From positions 62,001 to 126,000 of the forward strand of contig CAVYRO010000010.1 of assembly GCA_963771005.1 (NCBI GenBank): 64,000 nucleotides of DNA. Reading direction: 5' to 3'. The notes beneath the pieces are model-generated. The model saw only the letters and a program-made list of their open reading frames with translations. It had not been told where the DNA came from and ran no database searches. How positions within the stretch are numbered: the first letter of the stretch is position 1; each line of letters starts with the position of its first letter. The stretch is from DASQZK01 sp963771005. Lineage in GTDB: Bacteria; Bacteroidota; Bacteroidia; Bacteroidales; GCA-2748055. Shown one piece after another: positions 32,285 through 42,048 of the stretch. Made by a program: the position numbers and the translations under genes.

Positions 32285-33493
32285 TCAATTCATGCCAAAT
32301 CTGGAAAGAGCCTTCGCTGCAATTGATTCACCTATTGAAAGTGAGGCAGTCGCTCCCGGTGAGGGTGCATTGAGAACATTGATCACATTTTGTGTTTCCG
32401 TAAAAAGAAAATCATCAATGAGATTACCATTCCTGTCACAAGCCTGAGCTCTTACCCCGGCACCTCCCTTTACAAGATCTTCCTTGACAATTTCCGGTAT
32501 CAGCTTTTGCAAAGCCCGGGTGAAAGCCGGCTTACTGAAAGAACGGTGATATTCCCCGAGGCCCATACGGGTATATTTCATCATGATCTTCCGGAACCCC
32601 TTCCACGACAGGGAATCATAAAGATCATTCAGAGAGATGTCTGATTTATGATAACCTTCACGCATAAAAGCAAAAACGGCATTTGGTCCGGCTTCGACGC
32701 CGCCTTTCATCATCCGGGTAAAATGTACGCCCAGGAAGGGAAAGTTCGGATCAGGAACGGGGTATATCAGGTTTTTAACAAGATATTCCTTTTCCGGGCT
32801 GAGTTTATAGTATTCACCACGGAAGGGAATGATCCGTATATCCAAATCGGGGGTAGTGAGCCTGGCAATCCTGTCGGAAAAAAGCCCGGCGGTATTAATC
32901 ACAAGGCGTGCAGTATATTCACTGTTCACCGTTCTTATCTTCATACCTTCCGAATGGTCGGAGATCGATTCCACCTCATCGCTGAGAAAAATCATTCCCC
33001 CGTATTTATTTTCAAAAAGTTCCTTCATTTTCGCGGCAACCAGGCGGTAATCCACTATACCCGTATAAGGCACTAACAATCCGGCGATACCCGCCACATG
33101 AGGTTCGTATTCCTTTAATTGCCCCGCCCCAAGCTTCGTGATCTTATCAAGACCATTCTGCATTCCCCTGTTGAACAGGTTCTCGAGGGGACCTAGCTCG
33201 TTTTCACCGGTAGAAACAATGATCTTTCCGCATAGTTCATATGTAATACCGTGCTCATCACAGAAATCAAGTAAGAGGCGATAGCCTTTCAAACAGTTTT
33301 GTGCCTTGAGACTCCCCGGTTTATAATAGATGCCGGAATGGATGACACCGCTGTTGTTTCCTGTCTGATGCCGGGCAACTCCGCCTTCTTTCTCGATAAT
33401 GGCAACTTTCAGATCCGGTTTTTTTTCCTTAATTTTAAGTGCGGTGGCGAGTCCGACAATGCCGGCACCGATAATAATTACGTCATGGTTCAT
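32285..33493 (-). CDS. lhgO: L-2-hydroxyglutarate oxidase
   Basis: FAD-dependent oxidoreductase of 402 residues that converts L-2-hydroxyglutarate to 2-oxoglutarate and passes electrons to the quinone pool or O2. It starts with the FAD motif IIIGAGIVGLATALKI and an acidic residue ending strand 2 (AIIEKE). The family stretch HQTGNNSGVIHSGIYYKPGS follows. A C-terminal FAD contact region has GGAGVRAQACDRNGN and NAPSPGATASLSIGE. The length fits LhgO. Its start overlaps the end of the upstream class IV aminotransferase by 11 bp, so the two are translationally coupled. Confidence 0.92.
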   Translation of the reverse strand: MNHDVIIIGAGIVGLATALKIKEKKPDLKVAIIEKEGGVARHQTGNNSGVIHSGIYYKPGSLKAQNCLKGYRLLLDFCDEHGITYELCGKIIVSTGENELGPLENLFNRGMQNGLDKITKLGAGQLKEYEPHVAGIAGLLVPYTGIVDYRLVAAKMKELFENKYGGMIFLSDEVESISDHSEGMKIRTVNSEYTARLVINTAGLFSDRIARLTTPDLDIRIIPFRGEYYKLSPEKEYLVKNLIYPVPDPNFPFLGVHFTRMMKGGVEAGPNAVFAFMREGYHKSDISLNDLYDSLSWKGFRKIMMKYTRMGLGEYHRSFSKPAFTRALQKLIPEIVKEDLVKGGAGVRAQACDRNGNLIDDFLFTETQNVINVLNAPSPGATASLSIGESIAAKALSRFGMN

Positions 33494-34331
33494 AGGGATG
33501 TAGTTTTATATAATCCTCAATCAGATCATCGTAAGCAGAAGCTATATTCCTGACGATGTTGTTTCCGGGGGAAAACCGGAAATGATCAACACGGGACAGG
33601 GGAAGGATTTTCGGAGAAGTGCCCGTGAGAAAGACAGCATCTGAATTGGCCAGTTCATCCAGTCCGAAAGATCTCTCCCCGAGCTGGATACCTTTACGCC
33701 GGCATATTTCGAAAACATATTTCCTCGTGATCCCGGAAAGAACCTCCGAGGCAGGCGCGGTCAAAACTTCATTCCCCTGTATGATAAACACGTTTGACTG
33801 GCTTCCTTCCGTGATGAATCCCCTGTCATTGATCAGGATCACTTCATAAGCATTCTTTACAGCCTTCAGTTTTTTTATCCTCCGCCGGAAATCGGGTCTC
33901 CAGTTCTTGATCTCAGGCTGGGGACGGTCTTCCATCAGTGTGATGGCCTTCATTCCTTTCCGGTAATTCCGTGGGGAAGGGTAATTATGAGGGATAAGAT
34001 AACAGATGAAAAAAGTATTTCCCGGTTTTTCCCCAAAATGGTATACGATTTTGACATTGCCCCGGGTAATACCCTCAGCACGGATGAGAAGTTTCAGGCT
34101 GCGGGAGATCTTATCCGTGTCAGTATCAACAGGGCTGCCGTCCCTGTATGATGAATTTTTCAACCGGTCCAGGTGGTCAGCGAGAAAGAGTGGGACGCGG
34201 TCGATGACCCTTACGACCTCGTAAAGATTTCTGCCCTTATGTAAGAACTCATCAATGAATTCCGTACCAGATCTCAGTTCAAAATCCCTTATGAAATAAT
34301 CTCCCGCCAGTTCTTCGGAAAAATCAACCAT
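33483..34331 (-). CDS. Class IV PLP aminotransferase
   Basis: Fold-type IV pyridoxal-phosphate enzyme of 282 residues. The N-terminal part has LYEVVRVIDRVPLFLADHLDRL. The PLP lysine is probably in KKLKAVKNAYEVILIND, and the substrate/phosphate-binding segment is FITEGSQSNVFII, then SGITRKYVFEIC and VFLTGTSPKILPL. Branched-chain aminotransferase, D-amino-acid transaminase and aminodeoxychorismate lyase all belong here, and sequence alone does not choose between them. The gene overlaps lhgO by 11 bp, which hints at amino- or keto-acid turnover around 2-oxoglutarate, but that is inference. Confidence 0.87.
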   Translation of the reverse strand: MVDFSEELAGDYFIRDFELRSGTEFIDEFLHKGRNLYEVVRVIDRVPLFLADHLDRLKNSSYRDGSPVDTDTDKISRSLKLLIRAEGITRGNVKIVYHFGEKPGNTFFICYLIPHNYPSPRNYRKGMKAITLMEDRPQPEIKNWRPDFRRRIKKLKAVKNAYEVILINDRGFITEGSQSNVFIIQGNEVLTAPASEVLSGITRKYVFEICRRKGIQLGERSFGLDELANSDAVFLTGTSPKILPLSRVDHFRFSPGNNIVRNIASAYDDLIEDYIKLHPYEP

Positions 34332-34604
34332 GTGACAATGCGTTGTTTAAAAATGCAGCCGTCGGGTAAATTTTTATTACCTCTGATTAAAACAGCTTAC
34401 AATTTATAAACATACGATATTTTAAAACAGTTGTTTAAAAAAATGTCGGGTATCTTAACTGTCTTTACATTAAAAAATGAAATAGATTTTTACCCTTCGT
34501 CCGCAGGGGGTTATCGCCGGGGATTGAAAAGGACGGACCTTTCGAAAAAAACAAATGCCGTTAAAGCGCCGTTCTCATTTCAGACAAAAAGAATAGAAAC
34601 CGGA

Positions 34605-37043
34605 TTATTCGTATTTTAAGGATATTGCAGGTTTAAGCTTCGATGCCTTCCAGCTTTGCCATGAAACGGTGATCATTGCGACAACGAGCGATACCACGAG
34701 TGAAATGAGGAAAATGATCGCCGTCACATGGATACGGTAATGAAAGTTCTGGAGCCATTTGTTCATAAGGTACCAGCTCACAGGGATCGCGATGAAGTTG
34801 GCTATAAGTACCCACCGCATGAATTCACCCAGGAAGAGATACATGATCTGGCCGGGCATCGATCCCACCACCTTTCGTATTCCGATCTCGCGTGTCTTTT
34901 GCTGCGTGATGAAAGCCGACAAACCGAGTAGTCCCAGAGAAGCCACGAATAGTATCAGGATGGTAAAGATCATGAAGATCCTGCTCATTTTTGCTTCGGC
35001 ATCATACTGCTCTCTCAGCTTATCGCTCAGAAAATAGTAACTGAGGGGATAGTAAGGATTGAAATTTTCACGAATCTTCCGGATCCATTCAACGGAAGAT
35101 TTTTCTGTCCCGGGTTTGATCCGGATGACAAGGTTATAAAAATTTTCGGAATTGTTGTCGAGGAGAAGTACAAGGGGTTCCACGGGATTGTGCAGGGATG
35201 AATAATTGAAATCTTTTACGACACCGACAATCTCCCCTGGTTTAAGCTGCCCGCCGTCTATATTGACCCCTGCCAGGAATCGTTTTCCCAGGGGCTGCTT
35301 CTGCCAGTTATAATCCTTAACCGCAGCCTGGTTGACAATGTACGAATTTTGCTGGTCCGAACCCATGCTCCGCTGGTAAAATCTACCTGTGTCCAATTGA
35401 ATTCCGAGCACTTCCGGAAAATCATAATCGATCGTTATGTTATTGATGGCATGCTCCTCCAACTCGCCGTCGGTTCCTTCAACCATCATGACCCGTTTGC
35501 TGGTGGCATCCCCCGGTATCCCGTTCGATGCGGCCGCCGCAATTATATCCGGATTGCGGGTCAGTTCCTGTTTGAAACCCTCCATGTTTTTACGAACCGT
35601 CGAATCATTAAGACTTAAAACAATGAGATTGTCTTTATTGAATCCCGGATCCTTCTTTTGCATGAATCTTAACTGGCCGGTCACAACAAGACTTGAAATG
35701 ATCAGTCCCGAGGAGATGAAGAACTGGAAAACCACAAGCGATCTCCGGAGTCCTGCCCCGGACAAACGTCCTGCCGGCATTCCTGAAAGGATCCTTACCG
35801 GTTTGAAGGAAGATAGGTAGAACGCGGGATATATGCCTGAAAAAATTCCGACTATAAGTGTTATCGTCAGGATTGAACCGGCTATCAATGGATCCAGGAG
35901 AAGAGAGGGCTGAAAATTTTTACCCGCTATACCATTGAAAACAGGAAGGATCAGGATGATCAGAGCAACCGAGATGATCATTGCAACGATGGAAAGTATC
36001 ACCGATTCGCCAAGAAACTGCCTTATCAGCAATCCCTTGCTGGCACCCGTCACTTTTCGCATGCCTACTTCCCTTGCCCTCCGTGCTGACCTTGCTGTGG
36101 AAAGGTTCATGTAATTGATGGCGGCGATGAGAAGCATCAGGATCCCTACGCCGCCAAGGATATAAAGATAGGACATGTTGCCGACTGGAAGGTCATGCTG
36201 AAGGTTGCCGGAATGGTAATGAATTTTTGACAATCTCGTAGCCTTCAGGCTGAAATAACCCTGGACCTTGTCCCCGATTTCCCGCATATACTTGTCATAA
36301 AAGCCCGGAAACTTTTCAAAAACGCTTTCCATCGAGGTATTGGGCTTCAGACGAACAAAGGTCATTACGTTAATATTCCAGAATGAACCGGAACTTCTGT
36401 CATTGAAAGCGGCATCGCCTATGCGTTTGGCAATGGTTGCAGACGAAAGAAGGGTATTGTACCTGAGGTGCGTGTTCCAGGGGAGATCGGGGAATACACC
36501 GGTTATCCTGAAGATTTCGTTATTGTTGGTTTTGAGACTCTCCCCGATCACATCCGTCCTTCCGAAGTACTTCATCGCCACCGAAGCGGAAATTACCATG
36601 GTGTAAGGTTCCGCCAGTGCAGATGCCTGATCGCCGCTGATCATTTTAACAGACATCATGGGTAAAAGGGTGCTGTCGGCAAACCAAACCGAATCCTCCT
36701 GGAATTTCTCCTCATCCCTGATGAAAATTAGGGTACCTGCTTGCAGGATTCTTGCAGATTCCTCAATTTCAGGATATTCATCCTTAAGAGTAGGTCCGAG
36801 AGGAACGGAAGTAATGGCAAATTCATCGGGTTTGCCCTTGATTTCATAGTGGGATTCCAGCCTGTAGATCTGCTCATGCCCCGGAATATAGGTGTCATAG
36901 GATAATTCATCCTGGATGTAGATGAAAATAAGGAAGGCAACCGTAAGCCCGGTGGCCAGCCCGAAAAGATTGATAAGGGAGTAAAAGAGATCCCGGGTAA
37001 ATGATCTGTAAAGTGTGGTGAGGTAGTTTTTTAACAGTGACAT
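34605..37043 (-). CDS. MacB/FtsX-type ABC transporter permease
   Basis: Inner-membrane permease of 812 residues with two FtsX domains and two periplasmic MacB-type domains, the form common in Bacteroidota. The first membrane segment lies in SLINLFGLATGLTVAFLIF. The first FtsX block includes NYMNLSTARSARRAREVGMRK, and the second ends with QQKTREIGIRKVVG. Systems of this kind usually export peptides, lipoproteins or lipophilic toxins, or act in envelope stress. ATG at 37043 is chosen because the protein then begins MSLLKNYLTTLYRS, the usual start, and follows the ATPase gene by 13 bp. A longer open frame upstream overlaps the ATPase gene and is not used. Confidence 0.9.
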   Translation of the reverse strand: MSLLKNYLTTLYRSFTRDLFYSLINLFGLATGLTVAFLIFIYIQDELSYDTYIPGHEQIYRLESHYEIKGKPDEFAITSVPLGPTLKDEYPEIEESARILQAGTLIFIRDEEKFQEDSVWFADSTLLPMMSVKMISGDQASALAEPYTMVISASVAMKYFGRTDVIGESLKTNNNEIFRITGVFPDLPWNTHLRYNTLLSSATIAKRIGDAAFNDRSSGSFWNINVMTFVRLKPNTSMESVFEKFPGFYDKYMREIGDKVQGYFSLKATRLSKIHYHSGNLQHDLPVGNMSYLYILGGVGILMLLIAAINYMNLSTARSARRAREVGMRKVTGASKGLLIRQFLGESVILSIVAMIISVALIILILPVFNGIAGKNFQPSLLLDPLIAGSILTITLIVGIFSGIYPAFYLSSFKPVRILSGMPAGRLSGAGLRRSLVVFQFFISSGLIISSLVVTGQLRFMQKKDPGFNKDNLIVLSLNDSTVRKNMEGFKQELTRNPDIIAAAASNGIPGDATSKRVMMVEGTDGELEEHAINNITIDYDFPEVLGIQLDTGRFYQRSMGSDQQNSYIVNQAAVKDYNWQKQPLGKRFLAGVNIDGGQLKPGEIVGVVKDFNYSSLHNPVEPLVLLLDNNSENFYNLVIRIKPGTEKSSVEWIRKIRENFNPYYPLSYYFLSDKLREQYDAEAKMSRIFMIFTILILFVASLGLLGLSAFITQQKTREIGIRKVVGSMPGQIMYLFLGEFMRWVLIANFIAIPVSWYLMNKWLQNFHYRIHVTAIIFLISLVVSLVVAMITVSWQSWKASKLKPAISLKYE

Positions 37044-37056
37044 AACGGGTAGATTT

Positions 37057-37740
37057 TTAAACAGCCGCTCGGATATTTTCGGTGACAATGTGACCGTCAT
37101 ACAAATGTACAACACGTCCGGCATTTTCCGCATCATCAGCCGAATGAGTTACCATAATAATTGTAGTACCTTCCCTGTTGAGGTCTTTTAGCAGGGACAT
37201 GACTTCCCTGCCATTTCCGGAATCGAGATTTCCCGTAGGCTCATCCGCAAGAATAAGTCCGGGTTTGCATACGACAGCGCGGGCAATGGCAACTCTTTGT
37301 TGTTGCCCTCCCGATAGTTGCGTAGGATAATGTTTTGCCCTGTGCAGCAGGCTCATTCTCCCGAGTGCAGCCATAACCTTCTTCTTTCGCTCACCCGCCG
37401 CAATACCCAGGTAAACCAAGGGTAATTCAATATTTTGATAAACCGTGAGGTCATCGATCAGGTTAAAGCTCTGAAAGACGAACCCTATATTTCCTTTTCG
37501 TATTCTTGTACGGTCGCGTTCAGCAAGCCCGGCAATTTCATTCCCTTTAAACCGGATGGATCCGGATGAGGGGCTGTCAAGTAAGCCCAGGAGATTTAGC
37601 AGCGTGGATTTCCCGCAACCTGAAGGTCCCATGATGGCAATGAATTCACCTCCTTTTATGCTGAAATTGATATCTTGCAATGCGGCTGTTTCCATTTCGT
37701 CCGTGCGAAAAAATTTTGATAAATTTCGGGTCTCGATCAT
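37057..37740 (-). CDS. ABC transporter ATP-binding protein (LolD/MacB family)
   Basis: ATPase of 227 residues that powers the adjacent permease. Walker A is GPSGCGKST, the signature is LSGGQQQRVAIARA, Walker B is LILADEPTGNLD, and the switch histidine is in MVTHSADDA. The family-typical Q-loop appears in FVFQSFNLIDDLTV. The length and the GNLD aspartate ending place it in the LolD/MacB/FtsE group. It is first in a two-gene operon with the permease. Its upstream region (about 295 bp) is shared with the divergent response-regulator gene. Confidence 0.95.
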   Translation of the reverse strand: MIETRNLSKFFRTDEMETAALQDINFSIKGGEFIAIMGPSGCGKSTLLNLLGLLDSPSSGSIRFKGNEIAGLAERDRTRIRKGNIGFVFQSFNLIDDLTVYQNIELPLVYLGIAAGERKKKVMAALGRMSLLHRAKHYPTQLSGGQQQRVAIARAVVCKPGLILADEPTGNLDSGNGREVMSLLKDLNREGTTIIMVTHSADDAENAGRVVHLYDGHIVTENIRAAV

Positions 37741-37869
37741 GACGTTTATTTATGGTTTGAAATAGGACGAACAAGTGGATAATAAGTTACATGGAAAGGT
37801 GAATTAGTACAAAAAATGGTTTTTTGTCTCTCTTGTATCAGGACGGGATTGTACTATACCGGGGAGTTA

Positions 37870-37877
37870 TAAATTTG
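37870..37877 (+). promoter_or_regulatory. Possible -7 promoter box for the response regulator
   Basis: TAAATTTG fits TAnnTTTG, with a TTG 18 bp upstream (in GATTG) as a possible -33 element. The predicted start lies about 150 bp before the response-regulator ATG, so a long leader or a different promoter is possible. No other signal was found in the 295-bp divergent interval. Confidence 0.3.
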
Positions 37878-38035
37878 GGTGATAAAATTATTATGGCTAA
37901 ATTTATGCGATAGTGATAAGTATTTGTAAATCAGATATTAATATAGGACCATGGCGTGTCCTCGAGAATTATGTTTTGTTGAAGTCGTCTAAATGAATAA
38001 CTTGAACCACATATACTCTAACCAGCTATAAGCGG

Positions 38036-38410
38036 ATGACAAAACTGATATTTTTTGTCGATGATGACAAGATGATACTTAACTTACTGGAATATACACT
38101 TAACATTAGGCAGAATTGTGAAGTAAAGACCTTTTATTCAGGTGAGGAATGCATTCAGAATTTGGGAATGAACCCCGACCTGGTAGTCCTCGACCATGTT
38201 TTTCAGGGTGAAGGAAAAGACAGGTTGACCGGGCTTCAGACCCTGAAAGAAATACGAAAGCGGAATGCTGTAGTTCCGGTTGTCATCCTTACAAGCCTGG
38301 AAGATGACGGTCTTGAACAACAATTCATCGAAAGCGGCGCTTCCCGGTTCATTCCAAAAAATGACTATTTCATCGATGCCCTTATGGAAACCATTGATGA
38401 TGAATTATGA
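38036..38410 (+). CDS. Stand-alone response regulator receiver
   Basis: Single receiver domain of 124 residues with no output domain. The acidic pair is in FFVDDDKM, the phospho-acceptor is the aspartate of LVVLDHVF (about residue 54), the switch threonine is in VVILTSLED, and the lysine is in RFIPKND. The loop after the acceptor is longer than usual (QGEGKDRLTG). Such proteins act in phosphorelays or bind targets directly. The nearest kinases lie far away in the window, so its partner is unknown. The sigma factor gene begins 185 bp downstream on the same strand. Confidence 0.88.
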   Translation: MTKLIFFVDDDKMILNLLEYTLNIRQNCEVKTFYSGEECIQNLGMNPDLVVLDHVFQGEGKDRLTGLQTLKEIRKRNAVVPVVILTSLEDDGLEQQFIESGASRFIPKNDYFIDALMETIDDEL

Positions 38411-38595
38411 AAATGGAATAAATGAGCGTGAAATTGCGTAATGGGAATTTCGGAATTTATCTACATACCAAGCTGGTAGCCTGTCATTACCCCCGTGCCA
38501 CTCCCGCACCCCTATTCCCCGGTTGCCTTTGTTTTCTCCCGATTTAATCCTAATTTTCCCGGGATAATATCGTTATACAGTTATAACAATTCGAT

Positions 38596-39198
38596 GTGAG
38601 AAATAAAACCGGGAGCCATATCCGGACGCTATCCGATGCCGGACTCGTGGATCTTTACCTTTCCGGCGGGAGAAGTGAGGTGATTGGTGAACTGTATACG
38701 CGCTATCTTCATCTTGTATACGGTGTCTGCCTGAAATACCTTAAAAACCCGGAAGATTCAAAAGATGCAGTTATGGAAATCTTTGAATCCCTTCCCGGAA
38801 AATTACGGCGTCACGAGATAAGGGAGTTCCGGCCCTGGCTGTACGTGATCACGAAAAATCACTGCCTGATGCATCTCAGATCCGGCAAGACGCTCGGTGA
38901 AAAACAAAAAATCTTCGCCATTGAACAGGCTTTTATTATGGAAAATGAGGAAAACCTGCATCCTATGGATGAAGATGATCTTCAAAAGGATGATGAACTG
39001 AAGGATTGCATTGAAAAGCTGGACTCCGGACAGAAAGAATGCATTCTGATGTTTTATTACCGTAATAAATGTTACCGTGATATTGCGGACGACCTGAAGA
39101 TGGATGAAAAAAAAGTCAAGAGTCATCTTCAGAATGGGAAAAGAAATTTGAAAAACTGCCTTGAACATAAACAACATGTCCGGCAAAAAGAAACATAA
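38596..39198 (+). CDS. ECF-type RNA polymerase sigma factor
   Basis: Sigma-70 family protein of 200 residues, ECF size. Region 2 covers about 25-90, with ELYTRYLHLVYGVCLKYLKN and DSKDAVMEIFESLP. Region 4 covers about 130-190, with QKECILMFYYRNKCYRDIADDL and KSHLQNGKRNLK as the helix-turn-helix. The start codon is GTG at 38596; the overlapping ATG two bases earlier is out of frame and stops at once. The gene overlaps the next gene by 23 bp, and that product has a cytoplasmic N-terminus and a membrane segment, as expected of a membrane-bound partner or anti-sigma factor. Confidence 0.9.
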   Translation: MRNKTGSHIRTLSDAGLVDLYLSGGRSEVIGELYTRYLHLVYGVCLKYLKNPEDSKDAVMEIFESLPGKLRRHEIREFRPWLYVITKNHCLMHLRSGKTLGEKQKIFAIEQAFIMENEENLHPMDEDDLQKDDELKDCIEKLDSGQKECILMFYYRNKCYRDIADDLKMDEKKVKSHLQNGKRNLKNCLEHKQHVRQKET

Positions 39199-40564
39199 AA
39201 AAACAGATCGCGGCTCTTTCACGGATTACCTGGGAAACCGGATGACGGGGGAAGAGCGGAATTCCTTTGAGAGGGAACTTCAGAAGGATCCTTTCGCCGC
39301 GGAGGCCCTTGAAGGATTGTCATCCCTGGATGAGGATGAAGTCGGGAAAGATCTTGATGGGTTGAAAGCCAGAATACAAAACTCCGGCCGGCCCAAGCAC
39401 AACCGGATCAATTTCTACAGGATCGCCGCTGCAGTTGCCGGGCTGGTCCTTGTCACTTCCGTATACCTGGCGTTTGATAAAAAAATAAGGGATCTTAAAA
39501 ACGGAAAGATTGCCGTTGTTGAGAACACTGAAAAACGTGCAGACATTCCGGAAGAATTTGAAACGGATGGGCCTGCATCCCGGGAAAGCGGAAATTTACC
39601 CGGGGTGGAATCGGATTCCCCTGAAAAGGAAAAGGCTTTACGTGTTGAACCGGAACCCCGGGAAAATATAAAAAGCGCTGATTCATCAAAAGACAGGGAA
39701 CTCGCGGAAAATGATAAAAAGGCACCAGCTACCGAGCCTGCGGGGCAGGCAATTATACCGGACCAGGCAGATAAGGAGACACAAAATTCCCGGGCGGGGA
39801 ATAAAGAAGAAGATGTAACGGACTTCGGAAAGGAACCCGTTGCTTCACCGGAAATCTCCGGGGCATTCACCGGAAAGCGGTCCCGGTTCATTTCAAAGTC
39901 TGGAGCGCCGGTGAGAAATGAAATGCAGGGCCTCGTGACCGGAAAGGTGATCTCCGCCGATGATTCCTCACTCCTCCCGGGGGTTGTAGTGAGGATCCGC
40001 GGGTTGAATGAGGGAACAGTGACGGACCGGGATGGGAAGTACCGGCTTAAGGTGCCGCAGGATTCCATGGTTACCCTCGTTGCCGATTTTGTTGGGATGG
40101 AAAGTGCCGAAGTAAATGCCAAACCCGGAATGAATGTCAACATCTCAATGGAGCCTTCCCTTACCAGCCTGGACGAGGTCGTGGTGACGGGTTACGGTAC
40201 CAGGAAAACAGATGATAATTCCACGGTTATTGAGATGAATGAGGAGCCGGCCTACTCTGGACCGGCTCCGGTATCCGGGTTCAACGACTTCCGTTCTTAC
40301 ATCAGTGAAAATATGGAGTTTCCCGATGGCTACCCGGAAATGAACCGGGCGGTTGTGGTCCTGAAATTTTCGGTGGGAAAGGATCAGCGGCCTGTAAATA
40401 TCGAGATCCTTAAATCCCCCGGCAAGGGTTTTTCCGATGAAGCACTCCGGCTCCTTGAGAACGGTCCCGGCTGGAACAGGGCAACCATGAACGGAACCGT
40501 TGTCGATGTTGAAACCCGGATCAGGATTGTCTTTGAGAGGAAGGAATCAAACCGCGACAGGTAA
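39176..40564 (+). CDS. Membrane-anchored partner with carboxypeptidase-regulatory and TonB C-terminal domains
   Basis: A 462-residue protein. A cytoplasmic N-terminus of about 80 residues (SFTDYLGNRMTGEERNSFER resembles anti-sigma N-termini) precedes one membrane segment (FYRIAAAVAGLVLVTSVYLAF). Next comes a long charged, proline- and glutamate-rich linker, and then a CarboxypepD_reg-like domain (VTGKVISADDSSLLPGV onward) ending in the SusC-type signature DEVVVTGYG. The C-terminal 90 residues resemble the TonB C-terminal domain (VVVLKFSVGKDQRPVNIEIL, GFSDEALRLL). ATG at 39176 overlaps the sigma gene by 23 bp, so translation is coupled. A trans-envelope anti-sigma function is plausible but inferred. 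Confidence 0.78.
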   Translation: MSGKKKHKKTDRGSFTDYLGNRMTGEERNSFERELQKDPFAAEALEGLSSLDEDEVGKDLDGLKARIQNSGRPKHNRINFYRIAAAVAGLVLVTSVYLAFDKKIRDLKNGKIAVVENTEKRADIPEEFETDGPASRESGNLPGVESDSPEKEKALRVEPEPRENIKSADSSKDRELAENDKKAPATEPAGQAIIPDQADKETQNSRAGNKEEDVTDFGKEPVASPEISGAFTGKRSRFISKSGAPVRNEMQGLVTGKVISADDSSLLPGVVVRIRGLNEGTVTDRDGKYRLKVPQDSMVTLVADFVGMESAEVNAKPGMNVNISMEPSLTSLDEVVVTGYGTRKTDDNSTVIEMNEEPAYSGPAPVSGFNDFRSYISENMEFPDGYPEMNRAVVVLKFSVGKDQRPVNIEILKSPGKGFSDEALRLLENGPGWNRATMNGTVVDVETRIRIVFERKESNRDR

Positions 40565-40685
40565 GACTGTCAATCGGCAGGAGAAACGAACGCTGACAGA
40601 TCCGTTTCGTTTCCCTGCAGATGCTGTCAGGTTCTGCAAACAACTACCGTTCAAAATTTCCAATTTTAATGATGCCGGTCAGGGT

Positions 40686-41933
40686 TTATTCCCGGATCTG
40701 CCCGTCTCCGTAAATCACGTACTTGGTTGAGGTCAGTTCCTTCAGTCCCATGGGTCCGCGGGCATGCAATTTCTGGGTGCTGATGCCAATTTCGGCGCCG
40801 AAACCGAACTCGAAACCATCGGTAAAGCGCGTGGAAGCATTCACATAAACCGCGGCCGCATCCACCTCGTTCAGGAATTTCTGTGCATTTGTATAATTCT
40901 CCGTCACGATGGCTTCAGAATGGCCCGAACCGTATTTATTGATATGTTTGATGGCTTCTTCCGCCGAGCCTACCACTTTGGCCGACATAATATAGTCGAG
41001 ATATTCAGTCGACCAATCCTCTTCGGTGGCCGGTTTCGCTCCGGGAATGAGCTGACATACTTTTTCATCGCCGCGGATCTCAACATTCTTTTTGCTCAGC
41101 TCCGCATAAATTTCCGGAAGGTATTCTGCCACCACTTTTTCATGAATAAGCAGGCTCTCAGCTGCATTGCAAACGCCCGGGCGGTGTGTTTTCGAGTTAA
41201 AGGTAATCTGAACCGCCTTATTTTTATCTGCGAATTCATCAATGTAAACATGGCAGTTCCCGACACCGGTTTCGATGACTGGTACGGTGGAATTCATCAC
41301 CACAGACTGGATCAGTCCGGCGCCTCCCCGGGGGATCAGCAGATCGAGATAATCGTTCAGTTTCATCATAGCCACAGCACTCTCGCGGGTCGTATCCTGG
41401 ACGAGCTGAACGGCATCTTCGGGCAAACCCGCTTCTTTCAGTGAATCACGGAGTATTTCAACCAGTGCATTGTTAGAATTGAACGCTTCCTTGCCGCCGC
41501 GTAGAATAGTTACATTGCCGGTTTTAATGCAGAGACCGAAAACATCGACCGTTACATTCGGCCTGGCTTCGTAAATCATGCCGATCACGCCGATAGGTAC
41601 CCTTTTCTTCCCGATCATCAGTCCGTTCGGACGTCTCCACATCGATTCCATTTCGCCGATTGGATCTTCAAGCGAGGCGAGTTGCTTCAGACCTTCTGCA
41701 ATTCCTCCGATCCGCTCCTCCGTCAGCCTCAGGCGGTCAATGATCGCACCCTTGAGGCCGTTTTCCTCCGCATGGTCCAGGTCAATGGCGTTGGCTTTCA
41801 AGATATCATCCGTCCGGCTCACAAGATTTTTTGCCGCCGTCACCAGTGCCTTGTCCTTCAAGGCCGATGATGCATTCGACAGGATGTATGAAACCATTTT
41901 CGCGTTTTTACCTTTTTGAATCAATTCTTCCAT
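40686..41933 (-). CDS. proA: Glutamate-5-semialdehyde dehydrogenase (gamma-glutamyl phosphate reductase)
   Basis: Second enzyme of proline synthesis, reducing gamma-glutamyl phosphate with NADPH. The 415-residue protein has the catalytic cysteine in KTHRPGVCNAAESLLIHE, the nucleotide-contact region IGMIYEARPNVTVDVFGL, LIPRGGAGLIQ and the conserved end GFEFGFGAEIGISTQKLHARGP. ATG at 41933 gives the standard length; an upstream in-frame ATG at 41960 would add nine residues. It is the last gene of the leftward arginine/proline operon, 115 bp after proB. Confidence 0.95.
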   Translation of the reverse strand: MEELIQKGKNAKMVSYILSNASSALKDKALVTAAKNLVSRTDDILKANAIDLDHAEENGLKGAIIDRLRLTEERIGGIAEGLKQLASLEDPIGEMESMWRRPNGLMIGKKRVPIGVIGMIYEARPNVTVDVFGLCIKTGNVTILRGGKEAFNSNNALVEILRDSLKEAGLPEDAVQLVQDTTRESAVAMMKLNDYLDLLIPRGGAGLIQSVVMNSTVPVIETGVGNCHVYIDEFADKNKAVQITFNSKTHRPGVCNAAESLLIHEKVVAEYLPEIYAELSKKNVEIRGDEKVCQLIPGAKPATEEDWSTEYLDYIMSAKVVGSAEEAIKHINKYGSGHSEAIVTENYTNAQKFLNEVDAAAVYVNASTRFTDGFEFGFGAEIGISTQKLHARGPMGLKELTSTKYVIYGDGQIRE

Positions 41934-42048
41934 TTGAATGTATTTTACGGGCAACCTCATTGACAGATGATTATATCCGCACAGGTTATTCTATTTTCTG
42001 TCAGTCTTTGAATGGATCCTGCGGGCTGCCGGTTATTAATATATTTAA

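Noticed and set aside
34332..34604. Possible RNA gene or riboswitch in the 273-bp gap before the ABC permease 3' end
   Set aside because: No stable stem series, no riboswitch core and no terminator were found; it looks like ordinary AT-rich spacer.
40764..41444. 226-codon plus-strand open frame
   Set aside because: Antisense to proA, with no family resemblance.
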